In this document: one piece after another, positions 38,370 through 47,324 of the stretch | Layout: every line of letters starts with the position of its first letter | Position numbering within the stretch: the first letter of the stretch is position 1 | Assembly (NCBI RefSeq): GCF_012932425.1 | Contig: NZ_JAAIII010000007.1 | Coordinates: 1-64,000 of the forward strand | From: Bifidobacterium oedipodis | Lineage (GTDB): Bacteria; Actinomycetota; Actinomycetes; Actinomycetales; Bifidobacteriaceae | Direction of reading: 5' to 3' | DNA: 64,000 bases | The notes under the pieces: model-generated | What the model saw: the letters and a program-made list of their open reading frames with translations, nothing else | What the model was told of the DNA's origin: nothing | The model's database searches: none | Made by a program: the position numbers and the translations under genes

Positions 38370-40223
38370 ATGTCGTTGACGTTGCCCGAGTATCTAGGCC
38401 TCAACGAAGAGGATGAGAAGAAAATTTTCATTCGACTGGTTTTGACCGATGGCTGGGAACATTACAATACTGCCGATTTGAGGCTGGATTACTTCTTGCC
38501 ATCATTCGATATTCCTAATTACCCTTCAACAACTTTCCATTTTGGAGGGAAAAAGGGACGCTATGAAAATGGTGACGTTTTTCTACTGTTTGCCCGGATG
38601 CCTTCGGATGTTGACTCTTACCTGTTCGTTGATTGCCATCAGTGGAAGGATGACAATGGTCATTTTGGATGGCTGGATTCACAACACAGCATCTCCATTG
38701 AGGATTTTGTTCGGGCGAATCGATGTCGATTGGTGCTTCATGTCAGCAAAAACACCCTGATCAAGAGCGAGCTTGTTAATCATGGTGCTCAGCCGAACAA
38801 CCGGCAGATGATCTTCTTTCTTGAGGAGCTTTCCGCTGACCCGGATAGTTTTATATCATTGCAATGCATTCCGCAACCATTCAACGACGTGAATCAACGA
38901 AAGATGAATTTTAAAGCATATGTCAATGCTGAAGATGGGGCTGGAAAGGCAGATAGTACCGCTTCATCGTATGCGTCAGTATTGAATGAGACGTTGGGAA
39001 AAGTGGGGTATGGAGATAAGGCAGAGAGTGTCGCCGATGTCATGGGTATTGATCCGCGAACTACATTTCTTGACTTGATCGATCACAATGACATTCGCAA
39101 AATACTTAATTCATTTGGTGCCTCAACTAACGTAAGACGTAGTAAAAACGGAAGCGATCACAACGCACTCTGGTCTGCGTTACGGCATTATGAGGATTTC
39201 CTGAAGGGGCGAAATGTAGGGGAGTCTGCTGAAGATGGCACCTCCATTGATATGGAAACCCCAAACGATAATACACTCCAAGCAGATGGTTTCGAGCCTT
39301 CTACCGCATTGAATGATGAATTGGGCGACTTCACCGACGATACAATTCCTGAAAGAACTATTATTGCCGAAACGTCTAGACGTTTGTTGCAGTATAAGAA
39401 TGTCATTCTTCACGGTGTCCCCGGCACGGGTAAGACATTTTTGGCTCGTCAAATTGCAGCATCAATCATCGGGATTGACGAAAATGAACTCGATACAAGC
39501 AAACAGTTTGGTTTTGTGCAATTCCATCCAAACTATGATTATTCTGACTTCATTGAAGGCTTGAGACCGGCAACCGATAGCGATGGTAGAGCGCAGTTTG
39601 AGCTCAAGCCTGGCATATTCAAATCTTTTGTTGATTTTGCAAAACAATATGAAGAGCGTAATGTCACATTTGTGTTTCTGATTGATGAGATTAACCGCGG
39701 TGATATCGCACGTATTTTGGGAGAGCTGTTCTACGCCATCGACCCGGGGTACCGTGGCCCTAAGGGTTCCATTGAGACGCAATTCGCTAATATGCACACG
39801 GATGAAAACGCGAAGATATATGTGCCCAAGAATGTATTTGTGCTAGCCACTATGAATGATTTAGATCGCAGCATTGACACATTCGATTTCGCTACGCGCC
39901 GTAGATTTTCTTTCGTAGAGATTGACCCGAATAGCAGTCAGAGTATGCTAGGTGATGGAAGCAGTGAGCGTGCGCAAGAAACGGTAAATGTAATGAACCG
40001 TCTTAACGAAGCTATTCAGCGTGTTGGCATTGGCCTTGGAAAACAATATCAACTGGGTGCTGCCTATTTCAAGCCATATGTGGATGATCCGGGATTGAAG
40101 TTTGAGCCGTTTTGGGAACGTGACATTAGGCCGTTGCTTGAAGAATACCTGTATGGCAGTGATGACATTGATGAAAAATTGAAGCAACTACATGATGCTT
40201 CAGTAGGTAGTGTTGAGGCGTGA
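38370..40223 (+). CDS. mcrB: McrB-type AAA+ NTPase of type IV restriction system
   Basis: A 617-residue protein. Residues ~1-300 form an N-terminal region I do not recognise, expected to recognise modified DNA. From ~330 comes the McrB motor: Walker A GVPGTGKT (349-356), Walker B FLIDEINRGD (Asp439-Glu440) and the TMNDLDRSIDTFDFATRRR segment, equivalent to the McrB GTP-specificity and sensor region. It would translocate DNA for the McrC nuclease. Its stop is one base before the McrC start, so translation is coupled. AGGAG precedes the ATG. Codon use is AT-rich compared with flanking genes, suggesting transfer. Confidence 0.92.
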   Translation: MSLTLPEYLGLNEEDEKKIFIRLVLTDGWEHYNTADLRLDYFLPSFDIPNYPSTTFHFGGKKGRYENGDVFLLFARMPSDVDSYLFVDCHQWKDDNGHFGWLDSQHSISIEDFVRANRCRLVLHVSKNTLIKSELVNHGAQPNNRQMIFFLEELSADPDSFISLQCIPQPFNDVNQRKMNFKAYVNAEDGAGKADSTASSYASVLNETLGKVGYGDKAESVADVMGIDPRTTFLDLIDHNDIRKILNSFGASTNVRRSKNGSDHNALWSALRHYEDFLKGRNVGESAEDGTSIDMETPNDNTLQADGFEPSTALNDELGDFTDDTIPERTIIAETSRRLLQYKNVILHGVPGTGKTFLARQIAASIIGIDENELDTSKQFGFVQFHPNYDYSDFIEGLRPATDSDGRAQFELKPGIFKSFVDFAKQYEERNVTFVFLIDEINRGDIARILGELFYAIDPGYRGPKGSIETQFANMHTDENAKIYVPKNVFVLATMNDLDRSIDTFDFATRRRFSFVEIDPNSSQSMLGDGSSERAQETVNVMNRLNEAIQRVGIGLGKQYQLGAAYFKPYVDDPGLKFEPFWERDIRPLLEEYLYGSDDIDEKLKQLHDASVGSVEA

Positions 40224-40224
40224 C

Positions 40225-41820
40225 ATGGCAATCTACGTTTGCAAAGATAATGGTGAATTCATCACGGATGGCCGACAATCTGGTAACGATTGGAAATCAT
40301 TTACAAAAACTACGTTAGGAAAATACTTAATCAATCATACTGTCCAAGAAATCTGGAAAAGTCCTGATGTTTTCGGTTTCCCTCCTGACCTCAAAGACGA
40401 GGGCGAAGATCTCCATGGGAATTCAGACACCGTTTTCAAGGATTCAGGTCATGCCAGAAATGTCGTTGGCTTTCTAAGCGACGGGGAAAATGAGCTTCGG
40501 TTTGTCTCGAGATTTGCTAATACCGATATTGAAGATATTAATCACGGTGATGCTTTCATTAATTATATAATGCATCGAGTGTTTCGCCTGAACCTTTCCA
40601 AGGCGTACAAAACATCATCTGATTGTTCTCGACCTCTGTTCGAGATTTCCGTGGCGGCATTCCCCGACGATCTGAATCAAGCCTTAAGGCAGGGGCCGTA
40701 TCGACAGCGTGTTCGCAAAGAGTGCAATGGTTCCAAACCGCGTGGGGCAATCAACATCGATAAGCAAATAAAATTCAATGCAGGTAAGTCTAATCTCATC
40801 GCATACAATACAAGAGATCGAGAAGAAGACAATCCAGTCATGCAGCTTATCCGGCATACTGTCGAGTATTTGAAGACAAATGGTCAATTAAATATATGGA
40901 ATTTAGATTCTCAGTTGATTCAAAATGTCGCAAAGATTGAAAACTGTACTCCGTCCTATAATCCATGGAAACGTGATGATATTCTGCGATACAATCGCAC
41001 GCATCCAGTGACAGGGATGCAATACTCGGCTTACTGGAATCTTCAGCAACTCTGCATCAGCATTCTCAACAAACGTAAAGTAGGGTTTGCGGGTAAAGAT
41101 CGTAAGGTTTTTGGGTCTCTTATCGATGTTGCGTGGCTTTGGGAAGAATACCTCAGTCTCCTGATCGAAAACGACTTTCATCACACGCGAAATAAATTGA
41201 GAGATAAGAAAAAAGCTGCGAATGCTTCGTCTCAATTATTCATTTGTCCAGTTAATCCCTGGAAGAAAAAATCGTCAATTCCCAATCAAGCAGTGGGGGA
41301 ACATTATCCTGACTTTATCTCTTGCGGCAATATGGCGGGTGTCTCATCAGGTAAATGTGCTATCGCTGATGCAAAATATAAAGATGGGATTTCAGGTAGC
41401 AGGGATTACCAGCAGATCCTTTCCTATATGCTTAGGTATGAAACCGCAAATGGGATTTTTATTGCTCCTATGTTGAAATTGCCTTCTTGTAAAGACAGGC
41501 TTTTTGCAAAAGATGATATAATGCAAGCGCTGAACGATAAAGACTGGATGCCTGGTGTTGAATGGTTCAAAGTGCTGCGTGGATCCACGTTTGATGGAAA
41601 AGCTTATGAGAACAACGAAATAACGCAAGATGAAAATTCTGTTTTCATTATTCATTTTAGAATCCCGGTATATGATGAGACAAACAAGACTTCTGAACAA
41701 GCTTGGGATGCCTATGTTAGCAATATGAAGCGTTCGGAGTTCTACTTTACGAGACGTATGCACTGGTTTTGCAAGCACGGGGGAACGCCTTGCGTCTACC
41801 AGCCATATCGGGAGGGATGA
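40225..41820 (+). CDS. mcrC: McrC-type nuclease subunit
   Basis: A 531-residue protein. After an N-terminal all-beta/helical region, the C-terminal part has a PD-(D/E)xK nuclease core: HYPDF (Asp363) followed by IADAKYKDG (Asp382-x-Lys384), the arrangement of McrC/DUF2357 nucleases. It is predicted to cut modified or foreign DNA when driven by McrB. It starts right after the McrB stop, with GAGG 6 bases before the ATG. AT-rich like its partner. The N-terminal part is longer than in E. coli McrC (about 350 residues in total there), so it may contain an additional domain. Confidence 0.88.
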   Translation: MAIYVCKDNGEFITDGRQSGNDWKSFTKTTLGKYLINHTVQEIWKSPDVFGFPPDLKDEGEDLHGNSDTVFKDSGHARNVVGFLSDGENELRFVSRFANTDIEDINHGDAFINYIMHRVFRLNLSKAYKTSSDCSRPLFEISVAAFPDDLNQALRQGPYRQRVRKECNGSKPRGAINIDKQIKFNAGKSNLIAYNTRDREEDNPVMQLIRHTVEYLKTNGQLNIWNLDSQLIQNVAKIENCTPSYNPWKRDDILRYNRTHPVTGMQYSAYWNLQQLCISILNKRKVGFAGKDRKVFGSLIDVAWLWEEYLSLLIENDFHHTRNKLRDKKKAANASSQLFICPVNPWKKKSSIPNQAVGEHYPDFISCGNMAGVSSGKCAIADAKYKDGISGSRDYQQILSYMLRYETANGIFIAPMLKLPSCKDRLFAKDDIMQALNDKDWMPGVEWFKVLRGSTFDGKAYENNEITQDENSVFIIHFRIPVYDETNKTSEQAWDAYVSNMKRSEFYFTRRMHWFCKHGGTPCVYQPYREG

Positions 41821-41858
41821 GCATAGGCGATGGTGAAATATCCAGTGAGGTGTGAGTG

Positions 41859-42638
41859 ATGAGTATAAGCCAACTGCTGTTTTTGTTTGTGGCCGGCATC
41901 GGCGCGGGATTCGTGGGATATTCCGTGGGGCTGGCTTCGCTGATTTCGTACCCGGCTACGTTGGCCGTGGGTATTGCGTCGGTGACGTCGTCCGCCACCA
42001 ACACCGTGGGCAATGTGGGCGCGACCATCGGCGGATGTATCGGTGCGTTGCCGGAGTTACGTCAGTGCAAGAAACTTGCGGTGTTGTATGCCTGCTTCGG
42101 ATTGGTGGGCGGCGTTGTTGGCGCGTGGATGCTGCTGCAATTGCCCGCCCAACTGTTCTCCTACGCCGTGCCTTGGCTGATCGCGTTCAGCGCGCTGCTG
42201 ATTCTGTATCGCCCGAAGAATGCGCATGACGGTGGGGGATCGGAGAGTGCCGCCAATGCTGCTTCGTGGGCTGCAGGCACCAGAAAGCCGTTGTTGGCTG
42301 GTATGGCCGTGACTTGCGTGTATTCCGGCTATTTCGGTGCCGGATCGGGCACCTGCGCTTTGGCTCTGCTGTCTGTGGGCGGTGTGGGTCCGTTTGCACA
42401 AATCAACGCTCTGAAAACCGTGGGCGTGGGTATGGGCAACATTTCCGCCACGGTGGTGTTCGCGCTGACCGGCGCGATTGTGTGGCCAGCCTCGCTGGCG
42501 CTGATGGCCGGCTCGATGATCGGCGGATGGCTGGCACCGGCCGTGGTGCGCCGCGTGCCGGATCGCATCATGCGCGCCATCGCCTGCGCCGCCGGTCTGA
42601 TTCTTGCCGTAACGCTTGGCGTGCAAACCTACCTATAG
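41859..42638 (+). CDS. TauE/SafE family membrane permease
   Basis: A 259-residue protein with about eight hydrophobic spans in two similar halves (GIGAGFVGYSVGLAS in the first, YSGYFGAGSGTCALALL in the second). These match the TauE/SafE family, which exports sulfonates, sulfite or small organic acids. ATG at 41859 is chosen, with GAGG 8 bases upstream. GC content returns to the chromosomal norm here, marking the right border of the AT-rich island. Confidence 0.85.
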   Translation: MSISQLLFLFVAGIGAGFVGYSVGLASLISYPATLAVGIASVTSSATNTVGNVGATIGGCIGALPELRQCKKLAVLYACFGLVGGVVGAWMLLQLPAQLFSYAVPWLIAFSALLILYRPKNAHDGGGSESAANAASWAAGTRKPLLAGMAVTCVYSGYFGAGSGTCALALLSVGGVGPFAQINALKTVGVGMGNISATVVFALTGAIVWPASLALMAGSMIGGWLAPAVVRRVPDRIMRAIACAAGLILAVTLGVQTYL

Positions 42639-42811
42639 TGCTGTTCACGCTGCCGGTCGCGCGATGATTGTGCTGTGCGTGCGTCGAAGGCGCAGGGGAT
42701 GAGTGCAAGATAGTGAGCCGTTGGGGTGTCGGCTGATGATGGCTACGGTCTGACGATGGTCGCCCCCAGGATATTGCGCGGCGTGTCGCAAGTGCTGGAG
42801 CCAAAAAGTCT

Positions 42812-42821
42812 AACGTTGTAC
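42812..42821. promoter_or_regulatory. arabinose-glycan operator-like site (upstream, half)
   Basis: AACGTTGTAC is a half-strength match to the CG-centred site family found throughout 42.8-58.4 kb. The 372 bases between the TauE gene and the GH51 gene contain this site, two stronger ones and no gene. Confidence 0.45.
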
Positions 42822-42874
42822 TAGTTGAAGCTTGCGTGCTGCGTTGTGCAGGTGTATCGTAAATGTCAACAAGA

Positions 42875-42890
42875 AGTACAAGGTTGTACT
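42875..42890. promoter_or_regulatory. palindromic operator upstream of GH51
   Basis: AGTACAAGGTTGTACT is a perfect palindrome apart from its two centre bases, 120 bases before the gene. It resembles the other LacI-type sites of the locus. Confidence 0.6.
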
Positions 42891-42966
42891 AACCAACCAC
42901 AACAATCGCAAGCAAGGCCATAGGCAGTTCCCGAAAAGGGAGGCGCGGGGTCTCATGCTTATTGAG

Positions 42967-42981
42967 AACAACGTTGTACTT
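42967..42981. promoter_or_regulatory. operator close to GH51 start
   Basis: AACAACGTTGTACTT contains the palindrome ACAACGTTGT and lies 30 bases before the GH51 start, a position that would block transcription or promoter clearance. Confidence 0.65.
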
Positions 42982-43010
42982 GCCGAACGAACCAGACCGG
43001 AAAGGGCGTC

Positions 43011-44561
43011 ATGACACAGGAGAACAGCACAGGCGCGGCCCGCCTTGTCGTAGATGATGATTTCGAAATTGCGCCGGTGAACGACCGCCTGTTTGGCTCA
43101 TTCGTAGAACATTTGGGCCGTTGTGTGTACAACGGCATCTACGAACCCGGGCATCCCGAGTCCGATGAGCAGGGCTTCCGCCGCGACGTGATCGCGCTGG
43201 TGCAGGAGCTGGGAGCCACCACCATCCGTTACCCCGGTGGAAACTTCGTTTCCGGCTACCGTTGGGAAGATGGCGTGGGGCCGAAGGAGGATCGCCCCCG
43301 TCGTCTTGACCTGGCGTGGCATTCCACCGAAACCAACCAGTTCGGTCTGCACGAGATGGCCGCATGGCTTCAAGCCGCCGGCGGCAACGAGCTGATGGAG
43401 GCGGTGAACCTCGGCACACGTGGTCTCGAAGAAGCACTTGACCTGCTGGAATACGCCAATGTGCCGGGTGGCACCGAACTATCCGATCGTCGCCGCGCCA
43501 ACGGTGCCGACAAGCCGTTCGACATCCGCATGTGGTGCCTGGGCAACGAAATGGATGGCAATTGGCAGCTGGGGCATAAAAGCGCCGAGGACTACGGCAC
43601 GCTTGCGGCCTCCGTGGCGCGCGGCATGCGCCAGATCGACCCGGACGTCGAACTGGTGGTATGCGGCTCATCCAGCCATGTGATGGACACCTTCGGGCGC
43701 TGGGAAGAAACCGTGCTGGAGAAGACCTACGATCTGGTCGACTTCATCTCCTGCCACGCTTACTATCATCCCGAATTGCAGCCGGACGGCAGCCGCGACA
43801 TGGTCAGCTTCATGGCAGCCGGCGTTGATATGGATAACTTCATCAAGGATGTGGCCGCCGCCATCGACGCCACCAAAGCTCGGCTCAAGTCGAACCATGA
43901 CGTATTCATCAGCTTTGATGAATGGAACGTGTGGTATCTCAACGAGGAACCGAGCAAGAACCCCGAGGGCATCGGCAACTGGCCGGTGGCCCCGCGACTA
44001 CTTGAGGACATCTACACCGCCGCCGACGCCGTGGTGTTCGGCGATCTCATGATCACCCTGCTGAAGAACGCCGATCGCGTGCATGCGGCCAGCTTGGCAC
44101 AGCTGGTCAACGTGATCGCGCCAATCATGACCGAACCCGGCGGGCCCGCTTGGAGGCAGACGACCTTCTTCCCCTTCTCCGTCACCGCCAAGCTCGCCAA
44201 GGGCGGGACCGTCCTCGAGCCGAAGTTGGCCTCCGGCACCTTTACCACGCCGCGCTACGGCGAGGTGCCGGTTGTCAATTCGGTTGCCGTGCGAGGTGCG
44301 GACGGAACGGTGAACGTATTCGCCGTCAACCGTTCCCTTGATGAGACGCAGGAATTCGAAATCAAGCTTCCCAAGGGTTTCGCGGCCACTCAGGCCGAAG
44401 CGCAGACCCTGCACGAGGACGACATTCTCGCCTGCAACACCCTTGAGGAACAGGATCGTGTGACCCTGCATCCCAACGACACCATCGCGCTCGACGCCGC
44501 AAACGGCACGGTGCGCGTGACCCTTCCGCCGGTCTCCTGGACCGCGGTAAGCGTGCGATAG
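43011..44561 (+). CDS. abfA: alpha-L-arabinofuranosidase, GH51
   Basis: A 516-residue cytosolic enzyme that releases arabinose from arabinan or arabinoxylan oligosaccharides. LFGSFVEHLGRCVYNGIYEP is the GH51 start. CLGNEMDG holds acid/base Glu180 and SFDEWNVWY the nucleophile Glu304; the C-terminal beta domain follows. No signal peptide. AAAGGG precedes the ATG. The promoter has two operator-like palindromes. First gene of the 20-kb arabinose/xylose locus. Confidence 0.95.
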   Translation: MTQENSTGAARLVVDDDFEIAPVNDRLFGSFVEHLGRCVYNGIYEPGHPESDEQGFRRDVIALVQELGATTIRYPGGNFVSGYRWEDGVGPKEDRPRRLDLAWHSTETNQFGLHEMAAWLQAAGGNELMEAVNLGTRGLEEALDLLEYANVPGGTELSDRRRANGADKPFDIRMWCLGNEMDGNWQLGHKSAEDYGTLAASVARGMRQIDPDVELVVCGSSSHVMDTFGRWEETVLEKTYDLVDFISCHAYYHPELQPDGSRDMVSFMAAGVDMDNFIKDVAAAIDATKARLKSNHDVFISFDEWNVWYLNEEPSKNPEGIGNWPVAPRLLEDIYTAADAVVFGDLMITLLKNADRVHAASLAQLVNVIAPIMTEPGGPAWRQTTFFPFSVTAKLAKGGTVLEPKLASGTFTTPRYGEVPVVNSVAVRGADGTVNVFAVNRSLDETQEFEIKLPKGFAATQAEAQTLHEDDILACNTLEEQDRVTLHPNDTIALDAANGTVRVTLPPVSWTAVSVR

Positions 44562-44649
44562 CGGCTTACGCCCCTACGGGCGCAAACAGACGCAACATAT
44601 GGGCGGAGGCTTGGCCTCGACGGAACGAATAAGTCAATGCTGATATTCG

Positions 44650-44658
44650 TTTCATCGA
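44650..44658. promoter_or_regulatory. partial operator-like site
   Basis: TTTCATCGA matches the left part of the full site at 44788. The gap between GH51 and the binding protein (265 bases) contains this and the next site plus a loose inverted repeat around 44599-44688 (ATGGGCGGA against TCCGCCCAT). Confidence 0.4.
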
Positions 44659-44787
44659 CTACAGCAGCGATAAGTCTTCCGCCCATGGATCCTCGTTTGT
44701 CGCTTTGCAATGTTGCTGGCGACATACGGTATGTGCGGTTTTCTGGCCGGTGGTCAGACCGCACCGCCTAACAAATAAATGTGCCGA

Positions 44788-44801
44788 TTTCATCGTTGAA
44801 A
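44788..44801. promoter_or_regulatory. operator before importer 1
   Basis: TTTCATCGTTGAAA is a near-perfect CG-centred palindrome, 25 bases before the binding-protein start, overlapping the expected promoter or leader. Confidence 0.65.
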
Positions 44802-44826
44802 CGGCCTATAACAAAGGAGAACAGCA

Positions 44827-46182
44827 ATGAGAAAGTCCATCAGAACAGCCATTGCAGCCCTGAGCGCAAGCGCATTGCTAGCCTCGCTTGCAGCTTGTGG
44901 CGGCAGCGAGACTGCGCAGTCTGAAGAAAAAGAACTGACGATTTCGTGGTACTACTCTTCCGGTGGCGGCGACACGTGGGAGCGCGCCATTAATCTGTAC
45001 AAGAAGCAGAACCCCGATATCAAGATTAATGAGGTGCACACTTCGTTCCCGCAGATGCAGAAGAACGCTGCGCTGACGCTGCAGGCCGATGACGCTCCGG
45101 ACGTGGCACTGTACAATCAGGGCACCAGCTCCGTGGGTAACCTCGCCTCCCAAGGCATTCTCGCGGATCTGAGCGAATACGCCGATCAGTATGGCTGGAC
45201 CGATATTCTTCCTGAATCCATTCAGACCGTTGCCAAGTACAAGGCCGACGACGGTGGCATCATGTCTCCCGAAGGCCAGTGGTATGGTGTGCCGGTCAAC
45301 GGCGAATTCGTGTTGGTCTACTACAACCAGGACATGTTCGATGCCAATGGCATTGAAATCCCCGAAACCTTCGAGGATTTGGAAAATGCCATGCAACAGT
45401 TCGTGGACAAGGGCATTACTCCGGTTGCTTTCGAGGGTAACGAAACCGCTTCTCAGCACCTGTGGTACCAGCTGGCGCTTTCCAAGGCCGATCGTCAGTG
45501 GGTCAATGACTATCAGTCTTACGAGCACGACGTTGATTTCTCCGGAGAACCGTTCACCTATGCGGCGGATAAGTTCTCCGAGTGGGTGCAGAAGGGGTAT
45601 CTGCCTGACAACTCCGGTGGTCTGGTCGCCGAGGACATGATCACCCAGTTCTGCGCCGGCGAATACCCGATTATGTTCTCCGGCTCTTGGTGGTTCGGCC
45701 GTGTGAACCAGGACGGCAACTTCAAGAGCACCTTCCGCGCCCTGCCCGGCAACGAGAACCTGAACACCGGTGCCACCGGCAAGCTGTGGGTGGTTCCCGA
45801 AACCTCCAAGCACAAGGATCTCGCCGCTGATTTCCTGAACTTCCTGCTGTCTGAGGATGTGCAGAACATGCTTGCCACTGAGGCTGGCTTGCCGTTCAAC
45901 GCTTCCGATGACTATTCGCTCGACGCTCTGCCGGACGAGTTGAGGAACCCGCTCAAGACCTTCGATGAGATGCAGGAATCCGCCAAGGAATTCAACGATG
46001 TGTTCGAGCAGCTGCTCGACAATGACGCCATCGCCCTGTACCCGGATTGGCCGAGCGCCGGCATGTATGACGCTCTGAACTCCGCCCTGCAAGGTCTGAT
46101 CAATGGCAACTCCACTCCCGAGCAGGCGACCGATGAGATTAAGGCCGCCTATGAGGAAGGCAAGTCCGACCTGGGCTTGTAA
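44827..46182 (+). CDS. ABC importer solute-binding lipoprotein (CUT1)
   Basis: A 451-residue extracellular sugar-binding protein anchored by lipid at Cys24 (lipobox LAAC). The mature part begins ELTISWYYSSGGGDTWERAINLYKKQ, typical of family 1 solute-binding proteins. AAAGGAG precedes the ATG. It is followed by two permeases and an alpha-xylosidase, so the ligand is likely a xylose-capped or arabinose/xylose oligosaccharide. A hairpin after the stop may raise its level above that of the permeases. Confidence 0.92.
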   Translation: MRKSIRTAIAALSASALLASLAACGGSETAQSEEKELTISWYYSSGGGDTWERAINLYKKQNPDIKINEVHTSFPQMQKNAALTLQADDAPDVALYNQGTSSVGNLASQGILADLSEYADQYGWTDILPESIQTVAKYKADDGGIMSPEGQWYGVPVNGEFVLVYYNQDMFDANGIEIPETFEDLENAMQQFVDKGITPVAFEGNETASQHLWYQLALSKADRQWVNDYQSYEHDVDFSGEPFTYAADKFSEWVQKGYLPDNSGGLVAEDMITQFCAGEYPIMFSGSWWFGRVNQDGNFKSTFRALPGNENLNTGATGKLWVVPETSKHKDLAADFLNFLLSEDVQNMLATEAGLPFNASDDYSLDALPDELRNPLKTFDEMQESAKEFNDVFEQLLDNDAIALYPDWPSAGMYDALNSALQGLINGNSTPEQATDEIKAAYEEGKSDLGL

Positions 46183-46204
46183 GCAGTGACTGGACGGTTG
46201 AGTT

Positions 46205-46239
46205 GGGTTGGCGGTGAGTTAACTGTTTGCCGCCAACCC
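46205..46239 (+). promoter_or_regulatory. intercistronic hairpin after binding protein
   Basis: GGGTTGGCGG at 46205-46214 pairs with CCGCCAACCC at 46230-46239. No T run follows. Such hairpins behind binding-protein genes commonly protect the upstream message and reduce read-through. Confidence 0.65.
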
Positions 46240-46346
46240 AGTCCCATCCCCGCGCGAAACCCCAAGCGCATATCACATATCCATGCACGTCTCCGGTGAC
46301 GATATCATAACGGCCCCAGGCGTGCGCCGCGACGAAGGAGGATTGT

Positions 46347-47324
46347 ATGTCGCGCACTGCAACTTCGGCTCATAACAAGCGTGAGCGGAATGCCAACGAG
46401 AAAATCTACGAAAAACGACTCCGCAGTGGTTACGGCCGCTATATTATCCCCGGTGCAATCGGCACCGTAGTCATCCTGCTTATTCCATTTGTGGCCAACA
46501 TCTGGATCTCCTTGCACAATTGGCGTGGCGGACGCAGCAAGATGAAGTTCATCGGTCTGGATAACTACATCAAGCTGATCGGTGACGAAAAGTTTTGGAC
46601 CTCATTCAGCAATTCAATCTACATGATTGTGGCAATGGCCGTGATCCCCTTGCTGATCGGTCTGATTCTGTCAGCAGTGCTGTTTGATTACATCGGACGA
46701 GAATTCGGCGGCAAAACCTCCAGCTTCCTGCGCGCCTGCTACTACATTCCCCAGATTCTGCCCGTTGGCGTCGCCGGCATTCTGTGGAACTGGATCCTCA
46801 ATTCGCAGACCGGTGCCATCAACCGCATCCTCGCCGGATTCTTCGGTGTGGAGAAAACCCCGGATTGGCTGGGCGATCCTGATCTGGCCATCTATGCCGT
46901 GATGCTGATGCTGATTTGGAGCCAAATCGGCTACCCCGTGGTCATTTTCATGTCCGCGCTTGGCCGTGTGGATCCCGAATTGTATGAGGCTGCCGCTTTG
47001 GACGGCGCTGGATGGTGGCGACGATTCACCGCCATCACACTGCCGCAGATCAAGCCGGAAATTTTCGTGGTGGTACTCACCTGCACGGTGGCGGCACTGA
47101 AAGTGTTCGGACCGGTGTACATGCTGACCAAGGGTGGTCCGCAGAGCTCCACCTTGGTGCCTTCCTACTATTCCTACATCAATTTCTTCGGTAAATCACA
47201 AATCGGCTACGGTGCCGCCATCGCCAGTGTTCTGGCGATACTCATCGCCATTGTTGCCGCAGTCATCATGGTATTCCAGAACCGCAGCGCCGCGCGTGAA
47301 CGGGAAGGAGCTCTGAACGCATGA
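46347..47324 (+). CDS. ABC importer permease 1 (CUT1, MalF/UgpA type)
   Basis: A 325-residue membrane protein with six spans after a basic cytosolic arm. PELYEAAALDGAGWWRRFTAITLP is the EAA docking loop, shown here at residues ~210-232. AAGGAGG precedes the ATG. Its last four bases overlap the next permease. No ATPase gene is in the cluster, so a shared sugar-import ATPase must be supplied from elsewhere. Confidence 0.92.
   Translation: MSRTATSAHNKRERNANEKIYEKRLRSGYGRYIIPGAIGTVVILLIPFVANIWISLHNWRGGRSKMKFIGLDNYIKLIGDEKFWTSFSNSIYMIVAMAVIPLLIGLILSAVLFDYIGREFGGKTSSFLRACYYIPQILPVGVAGILWNWILNSQTGAINRILAGFFGVEKTPDWLGDPDLAIYAVMLMLIWSQIGYPVVIFMSALGRVDPELYEAAALDGAGWWRRFTAITLPQIKPEIFVVVLTCTVAALKVFGPVYMLTKGGPQSSTLVPSYYSYINFFGKSQIGYGAAIASVLAILIAIVAAVIMVFQNRSAAREREGALNA

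Noticed and set aside
36700..41900. Insertion sequence or integrase at the island borders
   Set aside because: No transposase, integrase or tRNA target is visible; the island call rests on composition and gene type only.
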